Positions 18,161-27,184 of a DNA stretch of 64,000 nt are shown piece after piece. Position 1 is the stretch's first letter, and each line of letters opens with the position of its first letter. The stretch is from Haloprofundus salinisoli (GTDB lineage Archaea > Halobacteriota > Halobacteria > Halobacteriales > Haloferacaceae). The translations under genes were made by a program, and so were the position numbers. The notes under the pieces are model-generated. The model had not been told where the DNA came from. It did no database searches and saw only the letters and a program-made list of their open reading frames with translations. Location: positions 1,922,001 through 1,986,000 of the forward strand of contig NZ_CP083663.1 in assembly GCF_020097815.1 (NCBI RefSeq). Direction: 5' to 3'.

Positions 18161-18754
18161 TCACCCGCAGGAGACGCCACCGAGCGGTTCCGAGCCCTCG
18201 GCGACGAGGCGAAGCCACCCGAGACAGGGGATTCGGAGGCCGGCCTTCGCGCGGACCCACTCCTCTTTCACGACGGGCGCGATGCCTTTCGCCTGGTCGT
18301 AGACGCCGTTGGCGTCACCCATCGTCACGTAGCCGCCGTGCGGCGCGGGGCAGTTTCGGAGCTCGTCGCAGCTCTCGACACCGGCGGGGAGATACGACTG
18401 GTTCGCCCGCTCGTACCAGTTTTCGCCCGCTTCGACGCGGAAGCGTGCCCGATGGATTATCGGCGTCCCGCGGTTCGGCGCGTTGTAGATTATCACGTCG
18501 CCGTCGCCGACGAAGCGTCGGTACTCGCCGTCGTCGTCGGTGGTCACGACCCCGGCGGCGTCCGCGCTTCCCCCCGAAAACCGGTCGGTGGCGGTGATGA
18601 CGACCATATCGCCTTTCTGCATGTGCGGGTCCATGCTCCCGCTCTCGATGGCGACCATCGGCGGCCACACGCCGCTCACCAGCACGAGGAGGAGAAACAC
18701 CGCCGTGACGACGGCGACAGGTTGGAGGACGTCGGAGAGGAGGCGAGAAGCCAT
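18161..18754 (-). CDS. archaeal signal peptidase I (S26B), copy 2
   Basis: 197 residues, starting MASRLLSDVL with an anchor helix at about residues 12-32. The catalytic Ser lies in AIESGSMDPHMQKGD, the His in IIHRARF and the Asp in TMGDANGVYD; a DELRNC pair parallels the neighbouring copy. It is co-directional with copy 1 and upstream of it, so they probably share a transcript. An upstream frame to 18964 would overlap the lipoprotein gene and is rejected. Two adjacent but clearly diverged copies suggest an old duplication with split substrate sets. Confidence 0.88.
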   Translation of the reverse strand: MASRLLSDVLQPVAVVTAVFLLLVLVSGVWPPMVAIESGSMDPHMQKGDMVVITATDRFSGGSADAAGVVTTDDDGEYRRFVGDGDVIIYNAPNRGTPIIHRARFRVEAGENWYERANQSYLPAGVESCDELRNCPAPHGGYVTMGDANGVYDQAKGIAPVVKEEWVRAKAGLRIPCLGWLRLVAEGSEPLGGVSCG

Positions 18755-18807
18755 CTGTTCAGGGGTACGTAGCAGGAAGCAAGAGCGTTGCGGGACGGGG
18801 AGTCGGG

Positions 18808-19821
18808 TCAGTCGGCCGAGTCGGTGATCGTCGTGGTCTCTGTCGGCGTCGTCGACTCGGTATCGAGGTCGACCGTCTCCGACGCCGAGACCATCCCGTC
18901 GACGCTCGCCGTCGCTTGTCCGTTCGCGTCGCCCGAGTACTCGGTACTGAACCGCTGCGTCCACTCGACTCGTCCGGTTGGGTCGACGTTTTCCCGTACG
19001 ATAGTCGATTCGTCGTCGTCAGCGATACCCGTCGTCGGCCAGTACACTGCCGCGAGGAACTCACCGTCGACGTCGCTCGTGTTTTCGACAACGAGCGAGA
19101 GTTCGACGTTTAGCCCCGCGCTTCCGACTTCGGCCTCGAACGACCGTAACTCGAAGGTCGGCGCACGGCGGCCGAGTTCGGTGACTGCGTCCCCCGGAAG
19201 CGACCACTCGGCGGCGTCACCGTCGTGGCGACAGCGAATCGTTGCTTCGTCGGCATCGAGCGGCGACGGTGGCTCGAAGGCGACCCAGCCGACCGTTCGT
19301 GGTTTCGGTATCGGCGGCCCGTCGTAGCGGAACCGCCCCCGGTCAGCGAACGACGTGGTGTACGCGCCCGTCGTTCGCTCCTCGATTTCGACCGCTGGGT
19401 GCGTCTCGCCGTCGACGACGAGTTCGAAGGCGTCGTACGGCGGTTCCGTCGGCACGTCCGGATTCACCCTTTCGCGGTGCTGGACCGCTGCGACGACGAA
19501 CTGTCGGTCGGTCGGCGCGAGCACGCCGCCGGAACCCATGATGGACTCGTAGACCGCCGCCTTTCTGACGGCGGGATTCGCAACGGCGATTCGCACGTCA
19601 CCCACGGTCCGCACCGACGACTCGGGCAGGACGAATGGCTCGTTCTCCGGAGCGTCGGTCGCCGACTCCGACGGCGTGGACGTCCGGGTCTCGGTCGGCG
19701 TCTCGTTCTCTGGACTGTCCGCGTCGTCGCTCCCGTCGGTCGCCGGAGCAGTGCATCCGGCGATGAGGCTGGTCGTGACGAGAACCGTCGAACGCAGAAA
19801 CGTCCGTCTGGAGGGCGCCAT
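18808..19821 (-). CDS. Tat-exported lipoprotein, unknown function
   Basis: 337 residues. The N terminus MAPSRRTFLRS carries the twin-arginine motif, and the hydrophobic part ends in the lipobox LIAGC, so a lipid-anchored extracellular protein is expected. A Thr-, Ser- and Glu-rich spacer follows. The folded part (about 70-320) is beta-rich with no motif I can name; ESSVRTVGDVRIAVANPAVRKAAVYESI starts it and a VENTSDVDGEFLAAVYW strand suggests an Ig-like end domain. It is followed by the two signal peptidases on the same strand, 53 bases away. It ends in a low-complexity Thr/Glu tail. Confidence 0.75.
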   Translation of the reverse strand: MAPSRRTFLRSTVLVTTSLIAGCTAPATDGSDDADSPENETPTETRTSTPSESATDAPENEPFVLPESSVRTVGDVRIAVANPAVRKAAVYESIMGSGGVLAPTDRQFVVAAVQHRERVNPDVPTEPPYDAFELVVDGETHPAVEIEERTTGAYTTSFADRGRFRYDGPPIPKPRTVGWVAFEPPSPLDADEATIRCRHDGDAAEWSLPGDAVTELGRRAPTFELRSFEAEVGSAGLNVELSLVVENTSDVDGEFLAAVYWPTTGIADDDESTIVRENVDPTGRVEWTQRFSTEYSGDANGQATASVDGMVSASETVDLDTESTTPTETTTITDSAD

Positions 19822-19870
19822 CACTCCAGACTGTCAGGTGAGTGAATAAATGCTTTCTCCCGATATTGAC

Positions 19871-21121
19871 TCAGACCGGCTCTGCGAACGCGTACACCGT
19901 CTGGTGACCCGTCACCTCGACCTCCAAGAAGTCGCCGGGTTCGACGCCGTGTTCAGAAGCATTTTGGACGATAATCTGACGGTACGCGCCGTCGCGGCAC
20001 TTGACGGAGTCACCGACGCCCTCCTCGACGACGAGTATCTCCTGCGTAGTGCCGACCATCGCCTCGTACGCCTCGCCGACGATGTCCATCTTCAACTCGG
20101 ACATCGCCTTCGAGCGCTCCTTCTTGAGAGTGCCGCCGAGGCCCTTCATCTCCGCGGCGTCGGTGCCGGGGCGCTTCGAGAAGCGCGTGATGTTCACCTT
20201 CTCGGGGCGAATCTCTTTGAACAGCGCCATGCTCTGGGCGTGGTCGTGGTCCGTCTCGGTGGGAAAGCCGACGATGAAGTCCGTCGAGAGCGTCCAGTAG
20301 TCGAGTCTCTCGTCGAACGTTTCGACGATGTCGAGGAACTTGTCGACGCGGTGCTGTCGACGCATGTCCTCCAGTACGTCGTCGCTGCCCGACTGGACCG
20401 GCAGGTGGATGAAGTTGTACAGCTTCTCGTTCTCGGCGAACACCTCGGCGAGTTCCTCGCGGATGCCGTGGACGCCGCCGGGGTTGGCCATCCCGACGCG
20501 AACTCTGAAGTCGCCCTCGATATCGCAGATTCTGTCCAAGAGCTCGGCGAGCTTTCGGTCGCCCTTGTCCCAGCCGTAGACGCCGGTGTCCTGGCCGGTG
20601 ACACGGAGCTCCGTCGCCCCGGCGTGGACGAGCGCGCGGGCCTTCTCGACGTTCTCCTCGACGGGCGGCGAGTCGATGCGCCCGGTGGCGAACTTCGTGA
20701 TGCAGTACGAGCAGTTCGACATACAGCCGCGGGCGATGGGGAGGATGCCGACCTGTCCGTCGAGGACGGGTTGGGTGTCGGGCGTGACAGTGGGACACTC
20801 GCCGTTCATCGCCGCGTTCGGCACGTCGTCCCAGTGGAGCACTTCGGCGTCGATGCCGGCTTCGCGGAACTCGTCGCCCTGCGCGAGCGCCATACAGCCG
20901 GTGACGATGAGGTCCGCCGTCTCCTTCTCTAACTCCTGGGCCCGGCGAATCATGTTGCGTTCGGTCTTCTCGACGACCGTGCAGGTGTTGAGGATGGCCA
21001 CGTCGGCCTCCTCGGGTCCGTCGGCGGGGTAGTGACCGCCGTCGCGCAGCGCCTGTTCGATGTGGCGGCTCTCACCCCGATTCGACGTGCAACCGTAGGT
21101 TTCGATGTGGTACCGGGCCAT
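19871..21121 (-). CDS. tRNA methylthiotransferase, MtaB/CDKAL1 type (radical SAM)
   Basis: 416 residues. Predicted to convert t6A37 of tRNA to ms2t6A. The N-terminal UPF0004 domain has its three cluster cysteines in YGCTSNR (residue 11), NTCTVVEKTERN (about 46) and TGCMA (about 81). The radical SAM site is ARGCMSNCSYCI with the CxxxCxxC pattern (about residue 145), and a C-terminal TRAM-like domain (about 350-412; GTTQEILVVEEG) binds tRNA. Two Fe-S clusters are expected. The start at 21121 matches MARYHIETYG. Confidence 0.92.
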   Translation of the reverse strand: MARYHIETYGCTSNRGESRHIEQALRDGGHYPADGPEEADVAILNTCTVVEKTERNMIRRAQELEKETADLIVTGCMALAQGDEFREAGIDAEVLHWDDVPNAAMNGECPTVTPDTQPVLDGQVGILPIARGCMSNCSYCITKFATGRIDSPPVEENVEKARALVHAGATELRVTGQDTGVYGWDKGDRKLAELLDRICDIEGDFRVRVGMANPGGVHGIREELAEVFAENEKLYNFIHLPVQSGSDDVLEDMRRQHRVDKFLDIVETFDERLDYWTLSTDFIVGFPTETDHDHAQSMALFKEIRPEKVNITRFSKRPGTDAAEMKGLGGTLKKERSKAMSELKMDIVGEAYEAMVGTTQEILVVEEGVGDSVKCRDGAYRQIIVQNASEHGVEPGDFLEVEVTGHQTVYAFAEPV

Positions 21122-21216
21122 TCGCTTGTGGGTGGTATCGGCCCTGCGGGCAAAAGCGCGACGATTGGGGCCGGTTCGAGACCGGCTGCGACGACAGAAA
21201 CCGAAGTGTGGCCACC

Positions 21217-23481
21217 TCAGTCGTCCGACCGTGACCCCAACCCGAACAACCGCTCCCGCAGCGACCGTTCGCTCGGGCGCTCGGCGAGCAACACCGAACA
21301 CTCCACCTCGTCGACGATGTCGTAAACGAGCGACCCCGTCAGCAACCGCGAGAGCAGACCGCGTTCCGTCGCGCCGATGATAACCATCGACATCTCCGCG
21401 GAGTGGCGGCCGATTGCGCCCTCGACGTCGCCGGAGGCGTCGACGCGAATCTCGGCGTCGTCGAGGTCGCGCTCTGCGGCCCACTCGCGGAGGAACGCCT
21501 CGCCCGCTTCACGCTCGTCCTCGCCGTTGACGACGTAGAGCAGCGACACCTCCGACCCCCGGTCGAGGAGGACGCGCGCGACCTCCGCGCTGAGGTCGGA
21601 GTCCGCTCCGCCCGCCGTCGGCACGAGCACCTTCGAGGGGTCGAACCCCTCGTCTTTCAGGACGAGGAAGTCACAGGGGAGATTTCCGGTGAGTTCGTCG
21701 AGCGTCCCCTCGACGCGGCCGGCCGACCAGAACGGCGAGCCGCCCCAACCCATCACGACGAGGTCCGCGCGGTGGTCGCGGGCGGCGTCGAACACCTCTT
21801 CGACGGAGCGGTGCGAGACGATGGTCCGCGTCTCGACCGGTGCGCCGAACGTCTCGGCGCTCTCACGGGCGGCCGCCAGCAGCTTCGAGGACTCGGCGTC
21901 TATCTGCCGGATGCGTTCGGCACCGGCCGACAGCGGCACTTGGTCGGGCACGGTGACGACGTGGACCGCCTCGACCGTTCCACCGCGCGCCGTCGCCATC
22001 AGACTCGCCAACTCGATGAGATGCTTCTCGGTGCGGGGGTTGGCGAGCGGGACCATGACGCGGTACTGGCCACCGTCGGGTTGGACGGTACTGGCGGCGG
22101 AGACGGCGGCGTCAGGCATCGTCTCGGAGCGAGAGAGAACGTACTGGCTGAGGAGCCCCCCCGTCTCGACTTTCTCGCGCGCGTAGACGAAGTACCAGAC
22201 GACCGCGCCGACGACGAACACCGCCGACAGCGCGATTTCGATGTCGTCCATGAACGCGACGAGACCGAGCGACAACAGCGCCCCGGCAATCGGCGTCACC
22301 GGGTAGAACGGCACGCGGAACTCGGGTTCGTAGTCGATCGCTTCGGATTCGCGGAAGACGATGAGTGCGACGTTCATCAGCGTGTAGACGATGAGGTGCA
22401 GCACGCTCGCCGCCTTCGCCAGCACCGCGAGGTCCTGACCCAAAGCCGAGATGAAGACGATGATGATGAGTCCCGTCACCAGAATCGAGCGGTACGGCGT
22501 CGCGAACCGCGGGTGAATCTCGTTGAGCCAGTTCGTGACGATTTTCTCGCGACCCATCGCGAAGTTGATGCGTGCCGACGCGAGAATGGAGGCGTTCGCC
22601 GACGACGCCGTCGCCAACAGCGCCCCGAGCGTCATCACCGTCGCCGCCACACCGGCGATACCGCCGGGGAACGCGACTTCCGCCGCCTGTGCGACCGGCG
22701 CGTCTTGGCTCAGCTCCGGCCACGGGACGACGCCCAGCATCACCGTCACGAGAATAGCGTAGACGACGGTGACGAGCGCGACGCTCCCGATGATGGCGAT
22801 AGGGAGGTTTCGTCCGGGATTCTTCAGTTCCTCGGCGACGGTTGCGATCTTTGCGTACCCGAGGAACGAGACGAACACCAACGCGGTTCCCGGAAGGATC
22901 GCCCCGAAGCCGAACGGGGCGAGACCGTCCTCACCGGCGAGCGTCGCGTAGTCGAACGAACTCCACCCCGCGACGGCGAACACGCCGAGAATCGCCAACA
23001 GGATGAGCACGATGACCGTCTGGACCCCGCCGGTCTCCTTGGCGCCGATGTAGTTGACGCCGACGAAGACGAATCCGGCGAGTAGCGCGCCAACCTGTAT
23101 CGGCGAGAGAAACAGCACGCCGGGAAGGCCGACGAGCTCGGCGAGATACTGCCCGAAGCCGATACAGTAGAACGCCGACGCGAACGCGAGGCCGACCCAG
23201 TCGCCGAGACCGGCGATGGAGCCGAACAGCGGACCAAGCGCGCGGTTGACGTAGTAGTAGCCGCCACCGGCTTTCGGCATCGCCGTGCCGAGTTCCGACA
23301 CCGACAGCGCGTTCACCATGGCGATGAGGCCGCCGACGACGAAGGAGACGACGACGATGGGGCCGGCCTCCTGGGCGGCGACGCCCGGCAGTACGAAGAT
23401 ACCCGCACCGATCATCGTCCCGATGCCGATGGTCATCGCCGACAGCAATCCCAGGTCCTTCGCTAACTCCTCCTCAGCCAT
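21217..23481 (-). CDS. APC-family amino acid permease with C-terminal universal stress domains
   Basis: 754 residues. The first 440 hold 12 hydrophobic segments of the APC superfamily, with GIGTMIGAGIFVLPG in helix 1 (substrate site) and SFLGYAKIATVAEELKNPGRNLP in the middle. The last 290 form two universal-stress-protein domains; the first starts near YRVMVPLANPRTEKH and the second ends near EVECSVLLAERPS. USP domains in transporters are thought to bind nucleotide or regulate the transporter. It lies in the same direction as the deoC-regulator pair upstream but 277 bases away, with its own TATA-like elements, and downstream of an Lrp/TrkA_C protein that could regulate it. Confidence 0.92.
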   Translation of the reverse strand: MAEEELAKDLGLLSAMTIGIGTMIGAGIFVLPGVAAQEAGPIVVVSFVVGGLIAMVNALSVSELGTAMPKAGGGYYYVNRALGPLFGSIAGLGDWVGLAFASAFYCIGFGQYLAELVGLPGVLFLSPIQVGALLAGFVFVGVNYIGAKETGGVQTVIVLILLAILGVFAVAGWSSFDYATLAGEDGLAPFGFGAILPGTALVFVSFLGYAKIATVAEELKNPGRNLPIAIIGSVALVTVVYAILVTVMLGVVPWPELSQDAPVAQAAEVAFPGGIAGVAATVMTLGALLATASSANASILASARINFAMGREKIVTNWLNEIHPRFATPYRSILVTGLIIIVFISALGQDLAVLAKAASVLHLIVYTLMNVALIVFRESEAIDYEPEFRVPFYPVTPIAGALLSLGLVAFMDDIEIALSAVFVVGAVVWYFVYAREKVETGGLLSQYVLSRSETMPDAAVSAASTVQPDGGQYRVMVPLANPRTEKHLIELASLMATARGGTVEAVHVVTVPDQVPLSAGAERIRQIDAESSKLLAAARESAETFGAPVETRTIVSHRSVEEVFDAARDHRADLVVMGWGGSPFWSAGRVEGTLDELTGNLPCDFLVLKDEGFDPSKVLVPTAGGADSDLSAEVARVLLDRGSEVSLLYVVNGEDEREAGEAFLREWAAERDLDDAEIRVDASGDVEGAIGRHSAEMSMVIIGATERGLLSRLLTGSLVYDIVDEVECSVLLAERPSERSLRERLFGLGSRSDD

Positions 23482-23618
23482 TGCGTCTCCCCTCAGAGTG
23501 ACGACTCGGCGACCCTGCGTTAGCTCTTCCTGTCCTCTCGGTTCGAATTCTCATACTCCGGTGTAACGAGTGCGGAATCATAACTTGACCGACTCAAATC
23601 TGTTCGGCGTGAAATTCA

Positions 23619-23670
23619 ATATTTAAATCGCCTACTCTTTCGCCAGCCTCGGAAGCTGAGTTTATAAAAG
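23619..23670 (-). promoter_or_regulatory. two TATA-like elements upstream of the permease
   Basis: Within the 277-base gap on the minus strand, CTTTTATAAA (23661-23670) and CGATTTAAATAT (23619-23630) are both TATA-like; ATTTAAAT at 23621-23628 is self-complementary. Both lie well over 100 bases before the permease start, so a leader would be present. Which one is used cannot be told. Confidence 0.35.
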
Positions 23671-23758
23671 AAATCGTCAACTGGCGTTGTCACTCACGGC
23701 GATTACGTTTCGAGCAGCGAACGTCCCGGTGCGGCCGGTATCGACTCGTCGTCCCGAA

Positions 23759-24511
23759 CTACTCCGTATTTCGAAGCGCAGCGAGTGTCTCGTCGGGGAC
23801 GTCACCGCGCGAAAACAGCGTCACCTCGTCACCGGCGCGGAGGACAGTATCGCCTCGCGGCGTCACGACGGTGTCGCCGCGGTCGACGGAGATGACGAGC
23901 GTGTTTCCGCTCAGGAGGCCGCGTTCGCCCGCCTCCGAGAGCGTCAACCCGTCGATTGGTGCGCCCTCGCCGATAGTCGCCTCGACGATTTCGGAGCCAC
24001 CGGTGAGGCTGACGAAGTCCGAGAGCGTTCCCCGGCGCTCGTCGCCTTCGGGTTCGTACGCAGCGTACGGGAGGTACGTATCCGCCTGCACGAGGTCCTC
24101 GTCTTCGATCTCGATGCCGAGACTGGAGAGCGCTCGCGCGACGCGCCGCAGGTCGGCGATGTCCTCGCCGACCGCGAGCACGTGGAGGTTCCGGCGACCG
24201 GTCATCAGTTCCCGGACGTGGACGACGCCCGGGACGGTTCGGACCCTCGCGGCGATGGACTCCCGTTCGGCGACGGGCGCGTTACAGAGATAGAGGTTCG
24301 TCAGTCGTCCGTCGGCCCGCTCGAAGTCGACGTGCGCGTGGTATCCTTTGATGATGCCCGCGTCCTCCAACCGGGCGATTCGATTACGTATCGTCCCGGC
24401 TGAGACGCCCAGCCCCTCGGCGATGGCGGGCGCGGAGGTGTTCCGCGCGTCCGCCATCAGCGCGTGGATGACGCGACGGTCGACCTCGTCGAGTTGGAAC
24501 GCTCCCTCCAT
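23759..24511 (-). CDS. Lrp/AsnC regulator fused to a TrkA_C-like domain (Trh type)
   Basis: 250 residues. The N-terminal winged helix (about residues 1-55, LDEVDRRVIHALMADARNTSAPAIAEGLGVSAGTIRNRI) is AsnC type and is followed by an Lrp-like ligand-binding region. The last 80 residues (VEATIGEGAPIDGLTL to EVTLFSRGD) are a TrkA_C/RCK_C domain. Haloarchaeal proteins of this fusion are known as the Trh family of transcription regulators. The gene follows deoC by two bases and is probably co-transcribed with it. Confidence 0.9.
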   Translation of the reverse strand: MEGAFQLDEVDRRVIHALMADARNTSAPAIAEGLGVSAGTIRNRIARLEDAGIIKGYHAHVDFERADGRLTNLYLCNAPVAERESIAARVRTVPGVVHVRELMTGRRNLHVLAVGEDIADLRRVARALSSLGIEIEDEDLVQADTYLPYAAYEPEGDERRGTLSDFVSLTGGSEIVEATIGEGAPIDGLTLSEAGERGLLSGNTLVISVDRGDTVVTPRGDTVLRAGDEVTLFSRGDVPDETLAALRNTE

Positions 24512-24513
24512 TC

Positions 24514-25149
24514 TCACTCCGGTGCGCCGTCGAGAATCGCCACCCCGCTGGACGCGCCGATGCGCTCTGCGCCCGCGTCTATCATCGCCATCGCCTCCTC
24601 GTAACTGCCGACGCCGCCGCTGGCCTTCACGGGGAGATACTCGGACATCAGTTCGACGTCCTCGACCGTCGCGCCTCCGTCGGCGAAGCCGGTCGAGGTC
24701 TTCACGAACGCGGCGTCGGCCTCTTTGGCCGCCTCGCAGGCGCGGTGTTTCTCCCCGTCGGTCAGAAGCGCCGTCTCGATGATGACCTTCACCGGAATCG
24801 GCACCGCGGCGACCACTTCGGCGATATCGGCTTCGACTACCTCGTCCTCGCCGGCCTTCAGACGGCCGACGTTGATGACCATGTCCAACTCGTCGGCACC
24901 CTGTTCCCACGCGTCGACGGCCTCGGCGCGTTTCGCCTCCGTCGAGTGCTGGCCGTGCGGAAAGCCGACGACCGTCGCGAGCGTCACGTCCGGCGCGTAC
25001 TCGGCCGCTTCGGCGACGTAACACGGCGGGATGCAGACGTTCATCCCGTACTCGACGGCGTCGTCGAGTACCGATTTCGCGTCGGCGACTGTCGTCTCCG
25101 GGCCGAGGACGGTGTGGTCGATGCGGGCGGCGAGTTCGCTTCGCTCCAT
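24514..25149 (-). CDS. deoC: deoxyribose-phosphate aldolase
   Basis: 211-residue class I aldolase that splits 2-deoxyribose 5-phosphate into glyceraldehyde 3-phosphate and acetaldehyde. The Schiff-base Lys lies in FVKTSTGF (about residue 149). The second Lys of the active site is in [10 protein letters not shown] (about 120), and the phosphate-binding GGVGSYEEA loop follows near 180. It is nearly fused to the Trh gene. A PfkB kinase and a nucleoside phosphorylase lie 1-4 kb away, which suggests nucleoside breakdown as a shared theme of the area. Confidence 0.95.
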   Translation of the reverse strand: MERSELAARIDHTVLGPETTVADAKSVLDDAVEYGMNVCIPPCYVAEAAEYAPDVTLATVVGFPHGQHSTEAKRAEAVDAWEQGADELDMVINVGRLKAGEDEVVEADIAEVVAAVPIPVKVIIETALLTDGEKHRACEAAKEADAAFVKTSTGFADGGATVEDVELMSEYLPVKASGGVGSYEEAMAMIDAGAERIGASSGVAILDGAPE

Positions 25150-25362
25150 GGCGGCCCCACGGCGGCAGGTGTTAAAATCCCGCCGGAGGTGGGGTGCTGC
25201 GCGTTCGCCGAGTGGGCCGGCCGCCGCGCGGTCCGACCGCCACCCGGAGCGTCGATAACCACCGGAGACGACAGCGATCCGAAGACGACAGCTACCCGGA
25301 GACAGTGACGTCGCCGTCTGCGTTCGGTAAGGCTTTCACGGCGGCCCGACACTCCTCGCCCC

Positions 25363-26169
25363 ATGCAGGTGTTGCCCGAGGGGTTCGCGCTGCCGCCGTT
25401 GCCGTACCTCCTCGCGCTCGTCGTCGGTCTCGCCGCTGTCGGCTACGCGCTGTACCGTCGTCGGCCCACGCTCGCTGAGCGCCACGTGCTCGCGCTCGCA
25501 CCGTGGATGGTGACCGGGTCGGCGCTCCACGTCGCTTACGCGTTGGGGACGCTCCCCGCCGCAATCGAACCGCTGATGGGGACGCCCTCGGTGTACCTCT
25601 CCGTCGCCGTCGTCGCCGGCGGCGTCTGGGTTGTCGCCGACGCGGCCGACAAACCGGTTCCCGTAACGCTGGCCGCGGCGGGTGTCGCCGCCGCGATTCC
25701 CGCCGTCTGGTTTCCCGTCGCGGCGGCGCTCTCGGTCGGGTCCTTTCAGCCGTTCTGGTCGACCGTCGCGCTCGTCGTCTCGCTCGCTCTCGGCGCGGCG
25801 GCGTGGGTCGCATTGAAAACCGTCCGCCCGGAGACGGCCCTCACCGGCTGGGCCGGCGCGCTCGCGGTGTTCGGCCACACGCTCGACGGCGTCTCGACGG
25901 CCGTCGGTCTCGATGTGCTCTCGTTCGGCGAACGGACGCCGCTGTCTCGGCTCATTTTCGAGTTCGCCGCCGAACTTCCGACGGCCGACCTCGTGGGGAC
26001 GGGATGGCTGTTCGTCCTCGTGAAACTACTGTTGGCTGGGGTCGTCGTCTCGCTCATGGCCGCCTACGTCCGCGACGAACCTGGCGAGGGGTTTCTGCTC
26101 TTGACGCTCATCGCGGCGGTCGGCCTCGGCCCGGGCGTCCACAACCTCATTCTCTTCGCCGTCGCCTGA
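25363..26169 (+). CDS. DUF63 family membrane protein
   Basis: 268 residues with seven or eight hydrophobic segments starting MQVLPEGFALPPLPYLLAL. The order WMVTGSALHVAYALG, PVLSV-like helices, FGHTLDGVSTAVGLDVLSFGE and a final VGLGPGVHNLILFAVA helix is that of DUF63, an archaeal family of conserved integral membrane proteins with no experimentally known function. His and Asp residues in the FGHTLDG helix are conserved in the family and suggest more than a structural role; a rhomboid-like or enzymatic activity has been guessed but not shown to my knowledge. Confidence 0.85.
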   Translation: MQVLPEGFALPPLPYLLALVVGLAAVGYALYRRRPTLAERHVLALAPWMVTGSALHVAYALGTLPAAIEPLMGTPSVYLSVAVVAGGVWVVADAADKPVPVTLAAAGVAAAIPAVWFPVAAALSVGSFQPFWSTVALVVSLALGAAAWVALKTVRPETALTGWAGALAVFGHTLDGVSTAVGLDVLSFGERTPLSRLIFEFAAELPTADLVGTGWLFVLVKLLLAGVVVSLMAAYVRDEPGEGFLLLTLIAAVGLGPGVHNLILFAVA

Positions 26170-26242
26170 CCCGGCGGCCTTCCGTTGCCGGCGCACGACC
26201 GCGTCGGGTGGCTTTTTCCCACCGGCGACCGAGAGTCGTCTC

Positions 26243-27109
26243 ATGCCCCGCGTCATCTGCGCCGGTCACGTCAATTGGGACGTGACGCTCCGCGTCGACG
26301 ACCTCCCCGAACCGGACGGCGAAGCGGCCATCGAAGCGCAGTCCGGCGCGGGCGGCGGTAGCGCCGCGAACGTCGCCGGCGGCCTCGCCGGGTTGGGTCT
26401 GGCCACCGACATCTTCGGGAGCGTCGGCGACGACGACCACGGCGCGGACGTCGAAGCGGAACTCGTCGACGCGGGCGTCGACTGCGCGATGCTGGTGCGG
26501 GCCGAGGGCTCGACCGCGGTGAAGTATCTCGTCGTCGCCGCCGACGGGCGGGTGATGGTCCTCGGGCGCGACGGCGTCAACGAAGCCTTTGCGGCTTCAG
26601 ACCTCGTCCCGGAACGACTCGCCGCGGCCGACCACCTCCACCTGACGAGCCACGACCCCGAGACGGCCGCAACGCTGGTCGAACGCGCCCACGCGGTGGG
26701 AGTGCCGGTCAGTTTCGACCCGGGTCGGCGCGTCGGCGACCGGGGGTTCGAAGGCGCGCTCGACGGGGCCGACGTCGTGTTTCTCAACGACCGCGAGGCG
26801 GCGGCGGCGCTCGACACCGACCTCTCGCCGCGCGGCCGGACGCTCGTGCTGAAACACGGCCCGTGCGGCGCGGAGGTCCGTACCTCGACGGAGACGTACA
26901 CGCATCCCGGCTTCACCGTCGACACCGTCGACACGACGGGTGCGGGCGACGCGTTCGCCGCCGGCTTTCTGGCGAGTCGACTTGACGGCGACGGCTACGA
27001 CCGAGCGCTCGCCGTCGCTAACGCCTGTGGCGCGGTCGCCGCCTCGTCGGTGGGCGCGCGAACGGCGCTCGACTGGGAGACGGTCGGCCGACTGCTCGAC
27101 GGGGACTGA
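26243..27109 (+). CDS. PfkB family carbohydrate/nucleoside kinase
   Basis: 288 residues of the ribokinase fold. The N-terminal AGHVNWDVTLRVDDLP and GGSAANVAGGLAGLG motifs bind the sugar moiety, and VDTTGAGDAFAAGFLASRL (about 230-248) holds the ATP site and catalytic Asp. It phosphorylates a sugar, nucleoside or sugar phosphate. The nearby deoC and phosphorylase genes make ribose, deoxyribose or a nucleoside attractive substrates, but substrate prediction from sequence is unsafe. Alone in its own transcript, with an A-rich GGCTTTTTCCC stretch about 27 bases upstream. Confidence 0.9.
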   Translation: MPRVICAGHVNWDVTLRVDDLPEPDGEAAIEAQSGAGGGSAANVAGGLAGLGLATDIFGSVGDDDHGADVEAELVDAGVDCAMLVRAEGSTAVKYLVVAADGRVMVLGRDGVNEAFAASDLVPERLAAADHLHLTSHDPETAATLVERAHAVGVPVSFDPGRRVGDRGFEGALDGADVVFLNDREAAAALDTDLSPRGRTLVLKHGPCGAEVRTSTETYTHPGFTVDTVDTTGAGDAFAAGFLASRLDGDGYDRALAVANACGAVAASSVGARTALDWETVGRLLDGD

Positions 27110-27154
27110 GATGCTCCGGAACTCCTATCAGACGTTTCGATAGTCTCCCGCACG

Positions 27155-27160
27155 TTTATA
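27155..27160 (+). promoter_or_regulatory. TATA-like box for the membrane protein at 27185
   Basis: TTTATA is centred 27 bases before the ATG at 27185, indicating a leaderless transcript and confirming this start. Confidence 0.55.
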
Positions 27161-27184
27161 CGACTGCACGGACTTTTCCGGGTA

